Shown here in pieces: positions 1 to 12,480 of a DNA stretch of 64,000 nt. The position numbers and the translations under genes were made by a program. Each line of letters begins with the position of its first letter. The first letter of the stretch is position 1. The notes beneath the pieces were generated by a model, which saw only the letters and a list, made by a program, of their open reading frames with translations, did not search any database and was not told the DNA's origin. The DNA comes from Bettongia penicillata ogilbyi (Eukaryota > Chordata > Mammalia > Diprotodontia > Potoroidae), in assembly GCA_023548195.1 (NCBI GenBank), contig JAJHZJ010000577.1:1356574-1420573 (forward strand). Direction: 5' to 3'.

Positions 1-30
1 GGGGGTCACAAAGAGTTGAATGTGACAGGT
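1..30 (+). mobile_element. 3' end of a marsupial tRNA-type SINE, cut by window edge
   Basis: The first bases read ggggtcacaaagagttgaa, which matches the 3' part of the SINE seen more fully at 52735-52985 (ggggtcaacgaagagttgaa). Only the tail is inside the window. Confidence 0.65.
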
Positions 31-395
31 AATGCCTGTACAGCAAAAACATTGTGGCACCCATAGTATGTTTTAATGTCTGGAGACTGGCTCAGGAGAC
101 TTTGAGTTAAATCAGAAGGTCAGACCATGAACAAAGTTCAACATTTTTGCAAGATACCATTATCTGGTACTTACTCCACTCGACATCTACTGTTCTGCCT
201 GGCTTCAACTCCCTGGAATATTTTCCTCCTAGGTTCACCATGCATACTCAAACTTTGATGGACACTACTTTCCACAGCCTCTTTTTTGTGATTGGAGGGA
301 TGAATTTCTCCAGTGTTTTCCTTTATAGAGGACAGAAATTGAATTTTTTTTCAATCCACTCTTTATCTGTTGCTCATCCTGATTTCACTTCCACC
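31..395. other. No recognised feature
   Basis: No repeat family or exon was recognised. A 108-codon open frame from 147 opens at TTG, has no family resemblance and runs into the L2-like stretch, so it is treated as chance. Confidence 0.4.
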
Positions 396-575
396 GAAGA
401 TGAGATAGTCCTTCACAGTCTGACTCCAGTCTTCCTTTCCAGTTTTATTGTAAATAACCACCCTGTGTTGTAGTCAAGCCATCCATCTTACTATTCCTCA
501 TAAATGCTATTCCATTTTCAGGCTTTTACAAGGCTTTTCCCATCCTTGCAATGGATTTCTTCTTCATTTGTACCT
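396..575 (+). mobile_element. L2-type LINE fragment (sense)
   Basis: The stretch with 'ccagttttattgtaaataa', then 'attccattttcaggctttt' and 'cacaagg'-like words follows the order of the L2 3' region seen in other copies here (50.4-51.2 kb). It is diverged, so this is a family-level call only. Confidence 0.4.
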
Positions 576-591
576 GAATTATTCAAGCTTG

Positions 592-716
592 GCTTGACTT
601 TAGGCTACTCACTTAACCTCTCTATGACTGTTTCCTCGCTTATAAAATAAGAAGATTGGAGTAGATGACTATAAGGTTCCTTTCAGTTCTAAATCATTGT
701 ATGATCCTAAGAGCAA
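592..716 (+). mobile_element. MIR/THER-type SINE, 3' half
   Basis: It contains 'ctcacttaacctctctatg', then 'tataaaataagaagattgga' and 'ttcctttcagttctaaat', the usual order of the MIR core and the 3' part of THER/MIR SINEs. The tRNA-like head is missing. Confidence 0.65.
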
Positions 717-1092
717 TTTTATTTTTGGTGGGGTGAGGGGGACTGGTGATATTCTGTTTTTCTTCTTCCTCTGTCAACAATAAATTGATTACATATTTCC
801 AGTATCCATTTTCTCTAGTCCTACTGAGGCCAGTAAAGAATAATATTTAATTAAGGAAGTTAAAAAATAGCCTCTAATAATATTTTTTTTAATTTCATTT
901 CGATACAATGGGGGATGGTGTCTACTTCTTTTACCTTTCTTATTATGATTGCTGGTATCAAATCCCTTGTTTGCATAGGCATTTTTCTCTCCAATATAGC
1001 AATTAAAATGAATAAACTATGTTGATCAATTCTCTCTTAATTGTAAGAAAAAAAAATTCTATAGCCTTAAAAAGAAGATATTTGGATTAAAT
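717..1092. other. AT-rich, no recognised feature
   Basis: Simple A/T-rich sequence with several short A or T runs. No repeat or gene was identified. Confidence 0.4.
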
Positions 1093-1200
1093 ATTTAAGG
1101 TTCCTGCCAGCTCTGACCTTCTATAACTTGCTTAGGGTCATCAGAAGTATCTAGAGCATCGGAAGTAGAACTCAAACCCAAGTCTTCACTCTACTATACT
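1093..1200. mobile_element. MIR-type SINE remnants, two orientations
   Basis: The first 35 bases (ttcctgccagctctgacctt) read as a sense MIR/THER 3' end. From about 1126, 'aacttgcttagggtca' and 'gaactcaaacccaagtctt' read as an antisense MIR core. Two small remnants lie side by side. Confidence 0.5.
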
Positions 1201-1506
1201 TTGGTAACTTGTATGATGTAATTAATGGTATCACAGAGGCTGGAGAGCATGAATACATTTCCCTCCAAAATGACCACAGTGGTACAACAAAGGAAGAGTC
1301 CTGCACATGGCATCACAAGGAAATAAACAATTTTTAAAATGACTCCAAATTCTAAAAATAAACTTACCCTTCAGAATGCCCCCTTTAGTTATACCTGTCA
1401 TAATTATGTAAGCTAGATAGCATGCTTATGAAAGAAAGAAATCCAAAAATGTGCTTTAAAAAAAACCAAAACACAAACGATACTTTAAAGTAATGTTGGA
1501 GAAAGA

Positions 1507-1712
1507 GTCAGCTTCAGGATCAGGAAGGCCTGTACTCAAGTCTGGTCTTAGACACATACCAGCTGTGTGAACTTCGGCAACTTCGTTTAATCTTTCAGGT
1601 TTTCAGTCAACCCTTTAAGACCATGAGTCACACAGGTTGTCCTATCTGCATTAGTTGAAAGGGTTTCTTCATCAGGAATTCCCCATACCAATGAAATCAC
1701 AGATCCATCTCA
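1507..1712 (+). mobile_element. Marsupial tRNA-derived SINE (MON1-like)
   Basis: The order is 'cttcaggatcaggaaggcc', 'cagctgtgtgaacttcggc', then a 3' body with 'aatgaaatcacagatcca'. The same 3' body type (pairing with 'gctgagaaggtgctaac') is expected for the copy at 53177-53375. The subfamily name is from memory, not from a search. Confidence 0.6.
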
Positions 1713-2032
1713 AATAAATAAATATTTAATGTTGTTTTCAGAACAATAAGCATTTAATGCTTACAGTGTAATTTTATTAAAATACCATTTTGCAAAATAA
1801 ATTCAGCAATAATGAAAAATAAAATATTTCAAAGCATAAGACAAAGATGTTTTTAAAGAATACTTTTCCCCTTTATTCAAATGGAAAAAAATTACTTCAG
1901 AATTAGCAGAATTCTTCTACTTTATACTTTTTTTATGTAGAAGTGCTTGATCTTGTGTTTTCACTGATAACAATGTATACAATTTTCTGATCTTTTCACA
2001 GATGGAGATTTACAGGCTCCTCTGACTGAAAT

Positions 2033-2087
2033 CTGAGCCCCATATACAATATAAAATACACATATACAATATAAAAGTTGGGCTCAG
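2033..2087. repeat. 8-bp inverted repeat enclosing a 16-bp direct repeat
   Basis: ctgagccc at 2033-2040 is the exact reverse complement of gggctcag at 2080-2087. The loop holds two exact copies of a 16-mer (2041-2056 and 2061-2076, starting catatacaat), with a 20-bp period. Confidence 0.8.
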
Positions 2088-4990
2088 CCATCAAGCAAAC
2101 AGTATGAGATACAGAAGAGTAACAGCACATCGAGAGGGCAATATATATTTATTCTCAGTTTTGTGAATAACTTTTTTAAAAATAAAAAAATGTAGGTTAG
2201 AAATCCTTATGTGCTCCAAAAGAGAAAGGAAGACAAGCAAAGTATAAACACATTGGCCACATTGCTGGTGTTGTTAGTTTTAAATTCAACAGGAAAATGA
2301 GTCTTAAAAGACCTAATTTCACTTAATAACAAAGAAAAGAATGCAATATAATTATAACATTGTCTTTTTAATTTTTAAGACTTTTAAGAAAGTTATTCAA
2401 TTAAATTCAGTCTTCAAAATCCATTCTGACAGTTTTCTGATGGTGCACTACTCCATCTATGGTATTTTAGTTTATGCTTCTGGTGGGAATAGGGGCAGGG
2501 GGAACAAATTTTGGCTTTGGCAGATATTCATTTGCTTGTCATTATGACTCAATATGGAAAAATGTGTCTTCAGTTTTGGCTGTATTGTTGTCCTTTAAAA
2601 AAATTTATTTCACAATAGACTCCTGATGATTAAGAAATCTGTTGACTATAAAGGTCTTGAAACTACAAGGAATATACAATCCTTATTCTTTTGAGATTTT
2701 TTAATATTCCATCCAGGCTTTCTGAGCACATGAGCAATTACTCTTGATCCATGGAAATTCTATTGCTCTAGCTTATATTAATCCTTTTTTAAAAAAAGAT
2801 CATCAGGAAATGCTTCCAACAGGCACACTTTCCTACATATTTTTAAAGCACATACAATTGACACCCCCCTGGAATTGCCATCCTTTAAATATGAATTTCA
2901 TTTCCTTCTATAAATGTTGCTATGTTATTTTACATGTTATTTCATGTTTCCTCAGGATAATGCACTTAACAATATACATTTTATATTATTTCTCATCTTT
3001 TCATTCAGTCACATAATCCATTGCCAGAGTTAAATTAAAGGGGGAAGAAACCCACCTCTCCTGCTGCTCAGCTACAAATTCAGTCCACTGATAGTCATCA
3101 AGCAAGAAGCCAGGAGCAACATTATTTTTGAGGAAACATTTAAGTGTTAAAAGACATTGTACATTTGTTGCAATGTTTATATATAGCTTGTGTCCTACTT
3201 CCTTCCAAAATGTTCACAGCAATTGATAGTGGCAAATCAGGTTGGAACCATTTACTTAGTACTCTTAAACTTTTAATATAGCCAACCCAGGATTTTGAAG
3301 AGTCTGTTTTCTCTACATTTACTCTTTGAGTTAATATTTTCTAAGCAATGTTCAATCTTTTTCATACATTATATCATATACAATCATATTCCCTATTTAT
3401 TTGTTTTCAGGTCAATGATTTTTTTCTATTTAACATCTCTCCTCGGCAGTCTTCTGGGTGAAGTTTTTTAAATTTTTCTTAATTTCAGGAAGTAAAATGT
3501 ATCCTTAGAGTGAATTGTTAATTGTGGTGCATAGAGGATATCAAAGGGAGATAACATCCCTTAAGTAGAACCAGGAGAAATGAATAAAACACAATCAATT
3601 CCTCCTCCCTGTCCCCCAACAATAATGCCTAATTATTCACCATGAAGTAGTCAATTGCTCTTCAGATTTCTCCTTTGTCTTATTGAGAAGAGTAGCAGTA
3701 GAAAACATTTTTTCCATGATTCTTGTATGTATAGAACATGACAAGATATCTCAAAACAGTGCTATGATGGTGAAAATCATTTTGAAATATTTGGTGCAAA
3801 GGAACCATGTGTTATCAACATTTGGTTTTAATATAAATAGACAAATGTCCTCTCTCATATAGATGCACTATTCCATACCACTGAACTTGTCCCAATATTG
3901 CAAGAATCATTGAACGGGTTGTCCTTGGTCAAACTTCTGACCTAAGGAGAATGAACCTTTTGTTTCCATGACCTGCTGCTATAAGTATTACAAAATCTCA
4001 GTAATGTTCACTTATCCTGAGTTTACGGATAACTGTCACATGAATATTAAACTCAACATTGATCTTTGAAGTGATGATCACATAAGGTATTTTAAGACCA
4101 TAAAATACCATTTGAAAAAGAAGGGTAATGAGTTCAGTATGGTTTTTATGCTACATATATTATAAAGTATTATAATTTTTTGAAAATTTACAACTAATGT
4201 GTAGTTGGTATGACAATTCTCTATTTAACCTAAAATTTTGATTAACTAAAGTGTCATATTTCCTGGCCATAATAATTCACAGTAAGTTTAATATGTAGAT
4301 GGCCCAATTTGAAGTCAGGACAAGAATATATAGAGCTAAAGCATTTTGCAGGTTTCTAGGAAATCAAACTCATCCCCCTCCCCAAATATATAATGCCCAC
4401 TTCCAGAACCTCAAGACCTGGTAATATTGGTATCCAGAGAAAGCAACACAAACTATGTCCTCAGATTAACTTTGTAACTCAGAACATGAAATAATAAAGG
4501 AGTTATTAGAATAAATTCATTTGAGTGGGAGGGGGAATTGATTCTTATTTTGCCCTACAGACCAGTGTTATTAATGTAAAGTAGCTTCCTAATTTCACTC
4601 ATCTTTCTTTCTATGTGCTAAGCTCATAGTGTACACCTATCAAAAGAGAGTATGTATTTCATTTTGGATCCATCAAATTTTGTAAGGCTCCACTGGCCTT
4701 GCCTTAATTATTGATTCTTTCTCCTTGCATTTTATAAATAAGATTAGAAGACTAGAAGGACTTTGACAACCATTTTATTTAATCCTCTACCTTTTAATGG
4801 ATCTAAATCATTCCAAGCAAAAGATTATGTTTGTTACTCTTTGACATTGTCAGGGAAGAATTCAGTATAATTTTTCTCCATAGCACCGTAGACAATATGC
4901 TTCACTACCGTGTCTTTGCTTTTAATACTGAAATAAATATGAAATAATTTTCATTAGCAAAATGATAGCTGCATAATGCAATAAATAATC
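2088..4990. other. AT-rich unique-looking DNA, nothing recognised
   Basis: About 2.9 kb without an interspersed repeat that I can name. It has only short chance ORFs (the longest is about 90 codons) and scattered A/T runs. Old, unrecognisable repeats may be present. Confidence 0.4.
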
Positions 4991-5000
4991 ACATAATAAT

Positions 5001-5205
5001 GCAGTGTAGTGAAAACTTCTGCACCTGAAAGAAAGGGATATAGGTTCAAATCTAGGCTGTGATATTTATTAGTTATATAACCTTGCTAAACAAATTTCTT
5101 TATCTACAAAGTAGGGATAATAAGATCTGTCTAACTCAAAGAGCTGTTGCAAAAAAAGTATTTTGTGAACTTTGAAATCTTATGTAAATATAAGTTATCA
5201 TTACT
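5001..5205 (+). mobile_element. MIR/WSINE-type SINE
   Basis: In order: 'aggttcaaatctaggctgtg', 'ataaccttgctaaacaaat', 'ctacaaagtagggataata', 'gagctgttgcaaaaaaag' and a 'tataagttatcatta' tail. This is the order of the tRNA-head/MIR-like SINEs elsewhere in the window. Confidence 0.65.
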
Positions 5206-5608
5206 TCGTGACAGGATCAGAAAGGCAGAGGAGCATAAAGTCTACCTATTTATGATTGGTTTGCATTTCTAGAGTAAATGTCATGGTTCTGCCTAAGGAA
5301 GAAGATACCTGATAAAGGAAAGGTAAAAATCAATTAGCTTTGTTTTCCATGTCACAAAGGTATGGGAAAGAATTTATTATAATTAATACTTGTATAGAAG
5401 AGATCCTATGAAATACAAGACAAGAGTTTTTTAAGTATACCTTTAAGTATGACAATATCAGATACTCCTGGCTTTTCAAAAATTTGAAAGTTTCAGAAAT
5501 CAGAAAACTTGTATTAAATTTTAATAACCTTTTATTACTTTTAAAAATTCATGCAATATATTGTAACTGGAAAAGTTGTAAATATCTCAATCTCAGAAAA
5601 TCCACTTA
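5206..5608. other. AT-rich, nothing recognised
   Basis: No repeat or gene was identified between the two flanking SINEs. Confidence 0.4.
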
Positions 5609-5760
5609 AAGTTGTATGGCTTTTGGTAGGTTACATAACTTTTGTAACCTCTCTGAACATTGTTTCTTTGGTTATTCAAAGTAGACAAAAATAGTTCACT
5701 ATTAGTTTCATAGGGTTGTTGTGAGTATTTTGAAACTATAAATTACTACAGAATGAGGTG
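5609..5760 (+). mobile_element. MIR/WSINE-type SINE, 3' part
   Basis: It contains 'ggtaggttacataacttttg', 'agggttgttgtgagtattt' and a 'aaattactacag' end, matching the 3' half of the SINE type at 7525-7790 and 16381-16660. Confidence 0.55.
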
Positions 5761-5871
5761 ATACTATTACTTAACTACAGTGGTTTTCCTGCTAGCAAAG
5801 CTAAAAGGACTGATGCAATATATTTATACTCTCCAGATAATCAAGGAGAGTGGCTTTCCTTATTTTAAAAA

Positions 5872-7300
5872 AATGGAGAGAACAACAAGATGGAAGAGTA
5901 GACTTTTTCTCTGTTTCTCACAACTTCTCAAGCCATTCCAAAACAGAAATTTTGCATCAAAGGTAAAATAAATACAGCTATCTCCATGGTCAGGAATACC
6001 CAGGACACCAAAGAAGATTAAAAACAAACAAAAAACCATGAACCATAAATCATTGACCTTGAAATCACCTAGTACTTTTTTCTCCCACAGTTCCCCCTCC
6101 TTTCCAGTGCTGTAGAGCTGCTATGGCTCCAGGGTGTGAAAATTTTCCCTGGCTATATAGATAACCAGGCTGACAAAGCCCTGAAGGAACAAAAATCAGC
6201 CAGGAGCCACAACCCTGCAGACCTAGTGCTGAAGATCTCTTAACTACCAATGACAAGCCCCAAACTCTGTACTACTAGCCGAACCAGTACTGAGACATAA
6301 AACCCTACAACACCATCCCTGTAAAGCTCCAAACCGATGGTGCCATGACAAAAAATTAAGATCCAAAGGAACTGGGACAAGATACTCTGTGTGTAGGGTG
6401 GGGATGGGAAGCACTGTGCAGCACCAAAAGACTGAGGGAAAAAAACATAGTATCTAACTGGGACCACTTCTGCTCACCTAAAAGTCATTTGGCAAAAATA
6501 TGAGCTAGTGAACTATGAATTTCTCAGCACAAGAACAGACTGAGACTTGAGATCCAATCCCCAGGAAAACTATAATCACAGGGGAGGGAATCAGAAAGTG
6601 AGTGACTGGGGAAATAAGAAGAATAAAAAAGGACTGAAATTGCCAAAAATATCAGGAAGACAAAACTCAAAGACCTTGAATATAAACAGATAAATCAATG
6701 GGGAAAACAGCAGCAACAAAAAGAAATATGTCTTCCAGATCTAGTAAATGAGTTCAGGCATTTGTGAATAAATACTGAAAACAAAAGAAAATGATCCCAC
6801 ACTTGATGAAACAAAGGATCTTGCAGAATTGGAGGTGAATATGGAACCATAATATGTTGTTCCTGAGTGTTTTAAAAGAGAAATGAGAATTAGATCAGAA
6901 ATTATGGCCTGCACAGAAAAAAAAGAAACAATAGAAAAACTGAAATCTGCACTGGCAAACTTCACCAGAGAAACAAAAGAGAGAATAATAGATTAGGATT
7001 GTAAACGCACAGAAAAGAAGAATAATTTAGAAGAAAAGAAAAAGAATAACATTAAATAGGAAATTATGTTCACTATACAAACAAAACATATGAATCTTGA
7101 AGGCAGGATATGTAGAGAAAACTTAAGGATCATAGATCTCCCAGAGGAACATGACAGGACAAGAAAATCTTAACACCATGACCAAAATGGAGAAGTCTTC
7201 AAAAAGAAAACAGAAAAATACTGTGAAGACACAGAAAATATTTTACTTCAGGAAAATGGAAGGTACAATTTTGGAGCCTGAGAAATGGAAGGAAAGGATC
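5872..7300 (+). mobile_element. Decayed 5' end of an L1 or HAL1 (5'UTR plus ORF1 remnant)
   Basis: It opens with 'caagatggaagagtagac', the same start signature (aagatggcagagtag) as the intact HAL1 5' end at 33.5 kb. At 7099-7158 one frame reads EGRICRENLRIIDLPEEHDR, which aligns with the HAL1 ORF1 segment NRSRRDNLKIMGLPESHDQ. Several stops break the frame. No ORF2 or 3' end follows, so it is truncated. L1 and HAL1 cannot be told apart. Confidence 0.6.
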
Positions 7301-7524
7301 GTTGAACACTTGGATCTATGTAATAGATAGGAGACTCCTTGCAGAGGCACGACTTGTTAGTGGGGATGGGAGTGGGAAGATGAGGGAGGGGATGGTGTTA
7401 GTATTGTTAGAGGGAATCTACCTACTAAGGGTCAACGGAAGAAGAGATGAGTTGTGGTGGTTGGAGCTGAAGTGTACCAAAACAGTCACTTACACAGCAT
7501 ACATGAAAAACTGGAATTAGAAAT

Positions 7525-7792
7525 GGATAGATAGTGCAATGGATAGAGTGATAGAACTAGAGCCAAGAAAACTTGCACTCATATTCAGCTTCACATGCTA
7601 GCTGTGTGACCTCAGGTAAGTCATTTGGCCTCTGTCTGCCTCAACTTTATGATCTGTAAAATGGGGATAATAAAAACACCTACCTTCTGGGATTGTTGTG
7701 AGGAATAAATGGGGTAATATTTAAAAAGTGTTTTACATTCCTTCAATTGCTATACAACTCCCAGCTGTTATTATATTTATTCCCAGAACATA
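7525..7792 (+). mobile_element. tRNA-headed marsupial SINE (WSINE/MIR-like)
   Basis: A complete-looking copy: head 'agtgcaatggatagagtga', core 'ctagctgtgtgacctcaggtaa', then 'gatctgtaaaatggggataa', 'gggattgttgtgaggaa' and the 'cagctgttattat' tail. Confidence 0.8.
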
Positions 7793-8840
7793 TATCTGGA
7801 ATGTGATGAAGAGCCTTCCAAGACTTATCAAATCTATGATTACTACCCACTCCTAATGATTCATGTAGATATAAACTTTATCACTAGAAAGAACCTAAAA
7901 ATATTGCTAAAGATTGTGTAGTCTTGAGAAAGAAATTGAAGACCTTGGAGGCACTGAGGATGTTTTCATCACTACTACAATTTGAAGTTAAAAGTTTTCA
8001 GAAGAGAAAGGCAGATGGGCAAGTGAATAGTTGACTAATATTATGGTGTCTAAAAATGGGATCTGTATTTATGGAACTCAAAATAACGGAATGATCGACA
8101 CTTGGACAGAGAAGTTGTTCTAACAAAGGCTGATCAAAATATATTTGCTCAGAGTCTTTGTTTTTTTCTAATCTGGAGTACAACCATAAGCTAAGAACAG
8201 AGAATATAGAAGAAAGATGCCTCCAGACATTTTTTAAGCTAGATACCACAGAAAGTAGCAAGCACAACACAGTGAGAATATTAAGAGAGAAAATAATAAT
8301 TCACAGAAGACAGTATTCAAGGAGAAAACCGGCGAGAAAAGTCAGGGCCTCATATATCTATACAGAAATGCACCTACTATATGCCATGGTGCCAGCACGT
8401 AAATTTTATCTCCTGTACTTATCCATAGACATGATTTATATTTACATGCATTATATTTCTTTCCAGTACAAATAACTGGAATTAGCTGTGGAAGAGTATG
8501 CCTTGTCCAAATGGAAGCAAATAGACCAAATGAGTAATAAACTAACATTGTATATTAAGAATACATACTTGTGATGAAATCTAGGAAGTCAAGGAAGTGG
8601 GAAGGAAGGTAGGAAGACTTTGAGTGAAAATCTACAGAAGAAACAAAAACAACATTATTATTATATTGTAATTATATTTCCATCTACCTGAAGATAGAAG
8701 CTAATAGATGAGTTTGGGAAATAGATCTCAAAGTTGCCATTGATGAATGATATTGGACTGATGGGGAGCTTCAGTTATCCAGACAACTGTGGGGTTCATA
8801 CTCTGAGAAAAGTAGAGCCATGCTAGGGTCTTTCAAGTCA
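7793..8840. other. No recognised feature
   Basis: Two overlapping opposed ORFs (about 8.0-8.5 kb, at most 105 codons) resemble no known family. The rest is AT-rich without a named repeat. Confidence 0.35.
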
Positions 8841-8945
8841 ATTTAGCAAGCGTTTATTGAATACCTGCTATGTGCTAGCTACTATGCTAAGTGCTAAAAA
8901 TACGACAAAACCAAAACAGTTCTTGCCATCAAGGTGCTTTCTTTT
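8841..8945 (-). mobile_element. L2 3' end (antisense)
   Basis: 'tttattgaatacctgctatg' followed by 'ctatgctaagtgctaaaaa' and 'cttgccatcaaggtgcttt' is the reverse complement of the classic L2 3' terminus (agcacagtgcctggcacata-type). Confidence 0.75.
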
Positions 8946-10349
8946 TTAAAATTTACTTTAATGGAATTTCTTCTTTTAAAAATAAATTATCATCAAAATA
9001 AAACAATTTAGAAATGAAATTATTTTATTTTACTTTTTGAAGACCAAGAAGAAGGGTAGAATGGATCACTGATTTCTTTATTTTAGGGACCTCCTCAGTA
9101 AGGAAATTCCAACCTTTGATCCAGATCAAAGGACCTGGGAGAGTAGCCAAGGTAGCAGACACAGAGAGAGTAATCCAGGTCTTCCTTACTCCAAGGATGG
9201 CCCACTCTCCACTAACCTATCTTGCCTCTCAGTGGAAGGGAGACTATAGCTGATGCAAATTTGGGAATTATTAAATAATTCCAGTGAAAAAGAATTTTAA
9301 AATAATAACCAATAGCTGAGTGAATCATGGAAAACAGAGTTTTTTTTAAAAAAAAAAAGATTTGGGTAAGGGATAATATATTTATAAAATATAAATGTAA
9401 TCTATACTTACAAAAAGTGCCCACTGGCATGTGAAACAGAAAAATAATGAATTTCCAACCCTATGATTTGATAACAAGGTTAACATAAAGCATGTCACAA
9501 AGATAATAAGATGTCCTGTTTGTGACTGGTAAAATTTATATCTATATAGCTTGTTCTATATGTGGAGGATATAAGAGTCCTAAAATTCCTCAAAGGTCTA
9601 AAATCCTAGTAAGGGCATAAAATTAGAAATTCTATATAAGGAGACAAGTCTATTTTTGAGTTAGAGGTAATAGGTCATTGGGTACAATGGGCATAGGGCA
9701 AAACCTTTTCAACTGAAAATGATTTGCTTTGGAAACTGAAATGCAAGAGGTAGAAAATGGAGCTGCTAGAATGGAGAAAGTAATACTTGTTGTCATCTAT
9801 CAAATGGTGTGAGAAAAGGTAGAGTAATTATAAGAAATAAGAACACAAAATTAAATTGCATATGAACAAAATAATCTGCGTTTTTGACGTGAGGTTGTAT
9901 GCTTCTAAAGAGATATGGTAGCTTCCCTAACACTCTGGCAATAGAAACTAAATGGTACAAAACTTTTAAAGTCTGCTGATAGGTGCATTTAACATGCATG
10001 AGGATAGTCTATGCTTCCGTAAGGAAAGGAAAGCTCTTGATGATTCCTTGGGTCTAGGCTTTGGTTCAATTATATTCATGGCAAATAGAGTAAAATTTTT
10101 ACTTTGTAGTTCTTCTGATCACATTAATGCAGTGTTATATCTCTAGAAACATTATCATACATAATATACAAATATGTGTATACATACATAAATACATATA
10201 CATACATGTGTGTGTTAACCCATTCTTAGCAGACTGATCACTCTACTGTCTCCAAAACAAACCATACTAATTCTGGTATTGTTACCCTTCCCTCACTACC
10301 CTTCCACACCATTGGGACATACTTTGCCTTCAGCTGTCAATCATGATTA
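8946..10349. other. Mostly unassigned DNA
   Basis: No repeat or exon was recognised, apart from an A/T-run pair near 9340 and a TACA/TATA-rich simple tract at 10155-10217. Confidence 0.35.
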
Positions 10350-11112
10350 AGACCACAGAATCTCAGAGTTGATAGGGACTTCAGAGGCCATCTAGTCCAA
10401 TTTATACCTGAAAAGAATCATGCCTTCTCTAACATATGAAACAAGTGGTCACTCTACTCTTCATTTAGGACCTGAAGTGACAGATTGCCCCTAAGGCAGT
10501 CAAATCCCCCTTTAGATAGTTCTACTTGTTAGGAATCAATATTCTTGCTTCCATTAAATTTGCCCCCTTTCAAATTTTACTCATTGCTCTTGGTTTTGCT
10601 ATACGGGGCCAAATAGAAACCCAATCCCACCAAACATATTAATCTTTCATATAGAGTCCTTGAAAATAACTATCATCCTTTCGTGCCAACTCTTCTCTTT
10701 TCCAGAATAAATGCTCTTAGTTCCTTCAGTTGATCTCCATAGGACATAAATTTGAGGACTTTCACTGTTATGGCTGTTTTACTCTAGATACTCTCAAGGA
10801 CACTCGATTTTCTTACTAAAATATGACTCCCAGAACTAAAATCAAGATGTGGCCTGACCTGGAACTGAAATCCATATGTGGTCTGACCAAGACACAGTAC
10901 AATAGAGCCATTGCCTCCTTATTTCTGGAGTCTATGACTCTTTTAATGCAGCCTAAGAACTCATTAACTTTCTAGTTACTACACAGTAATATTGATTCAT
11001 ATTGAGCTCTTGGTGCCCTGAAACATTCAGATGTTTGAATGAACTTTGAGTCTAACCAAATGTTCCCATTTTTGTACTTGTGAAGTTGATTTTTTGAACC
11101 CAAGTGTAAGGT
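10350..11112 (-). mobile_element. CR1/L3 LINE, 3' portion (antisense)
   Basis: In order: 'aatctcagagttgataggga', 'gaggccatctagtccaattt', 'gttctacttgttaggaatc', 'ttctcttttccagaataaat', 'atgtggtctgaccaagacac', 'atgcagcctaagaactcatt', 'acttgtgaagttgatttttt'. This order follows the antisense 3'UTR and distal RT region of amniote CR1 elements, called L3 in mammals. It stops where the L2 begins at about 11.12 kb. Confidence 0.8.
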
Positions 11113-11119
11113 TGGGTTG

Positions 11120-12480
11120 AACAGGAATTCATTTCAAGCATGTACATCAGAATGTGCAAAGTAACAGAGGGATGGAATTTTTTATTCTAGGAAAAGAAAG
11201 TATGCTAATTTGGCTGGAACATAGAATGTTTGAAGAGAAATAGTTAAAAAAAGGCTGAAAATCAGACTGGGAAGGGCTATGCCAAGCTAAAGATTTTTTA
11301 CCCCTCTGATAGGCAAGAGGGAGCCCCTAAAGCAGGCCTGCACAACATATGGCCCAGCAGCTGTGAGCAGCCCACCAAAGCATTTCAAACTGTCTGTGAA
11401 AAATGTAGGGTTGCCACTATGCACTCTCTTCTGTTTGGCACGTGACCCACAGCAGCTACCCATCATCAGTCTCTAGTCTATCCAATCTGTGGCTCAAAGA
11501 AGTTGAACCTATTTTAATTTTGGCTCAAACCTACTACTAAGTTGTGCAGTTCCACCCTAAAGTTTCTTAAAGAAGAGTGTTCTGTGGTCAGAATTGCTTC
11601 ATGAAGATTATTTTGACAACTCTATGGAGTATGAGTTCAATAGAAAAGAGATTAAAAATCAGAAGTCCACTTAAGAGGTTATTGCAATGGTCCAAATGAG
11701 ATGTGATAAAGGCTTGAGTAACACACTAGTTATATGAGTGGAAGAGAGACATAATGGAACAATACTGTTGAATTAGAATAAATAAGACTCAACAGCTGAC
11801 TGGATATTGCAAGTGATGAGGAAGGAAGAGTTGATAATTTTGTAGGGTTAGAAGGATGTGGTGTCTTTAAGGAATTTTTCAGGTTGGCAGATGGGGTAGG
11901 AATAGGGTCAATAATGTTTTGGACATGGTGGGTTTGAGATGCCTTTAGAATAGCCAGTTTGAGATATCCAGTAGCCAGTTAATGTAGAACTGGAGCTCAG
12001 AACTAGAAATAGAGATGCAGAAGTCTAATCCTAAGAATCCATGGGAGCTGATGAGACCCTGAGAGAAAATGAAGAGTCAGAAGAGAAAAGGGTTCATCTA
12101 GGACAGACCCTTGGAGGACACTCGTAGTTAGGACACATAGGACAGGAATGATGATCCACCAAGATACTGGGAAGGTATGATCAGACAGGAAGTAGAAGTG
12201 CCAACAGGGAGTAGGGCTCCCAAAGGAGCAGGAATAGAGAGTATCCATGAGGAGAAGATGGGTGACAATGTCAAAGGTTGAGAAGAGGTAGGTTAAGAAA
12301 GCTGGAGACTGAGGAAGACTAGAGACTGGATTTAACAGTTCTGTTAATGTATTATTGATAACCTTGGAGAGAGCACTTTGATTTGAGTGGTTAGGTTTGT
12401 AACCAGATTGAAAAAGACTGAAAGTGAGTGGGAACACATAAAGTGGAATCCAAGAATGTAGAAAGCTTTTATGGGGGATT
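11120..12480 (-). mobile_element. L2 LINE with reverse-transcriptase segment (antisense)
   Basis: On the minus strand, 12437-12003 translates to diverged L2 reverse transcriptase: FQSGYKPNHSNQSALSKV at the fingers/palm entry, a worn copy of the AAFDTVDHSLLL-type motif (STFDIVTHLLLMDTL), FLSDHTFPVSW and LQGSVLDEPFSLL (the GVPQGSVLGP motif). The plus-strand words 'tgtgcaaagtaacagagg' and 'gaagattattttgacaac' continue into the L2 3' region. An hAT element at 11333-11554 interrupts it. Dead copy: stops and frameshifts are present and the YADD catalytic box is not intact. Confidence 0.8.
11325..11562. mobile_element. Non-autonomous hAT DNA transposon with 8-bp TSD, inside the L2
   Basis: ccctaaag occurs at 11325-11332 and again at 11555-11562, a perfect 8-bp TSD. 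The element between (11333-11554, 222 bp) starts caggcctgcacaac and ends gttgtgcagttcca, giving terminal inverted repeats sharing ctgcacaac. The L2 alignment reads straight across once the insert and one TSD copy are removed. 8-bp TSDs and CAG-type ends are standard for hAT elements. No transposase is encoded. Confidence 0.8.

Noticed and set aside
147..473. 108-codon ORF near the window start
   Set aside because: Begins at TTG, has no family resemblance and overlaps an L2-like fragment.
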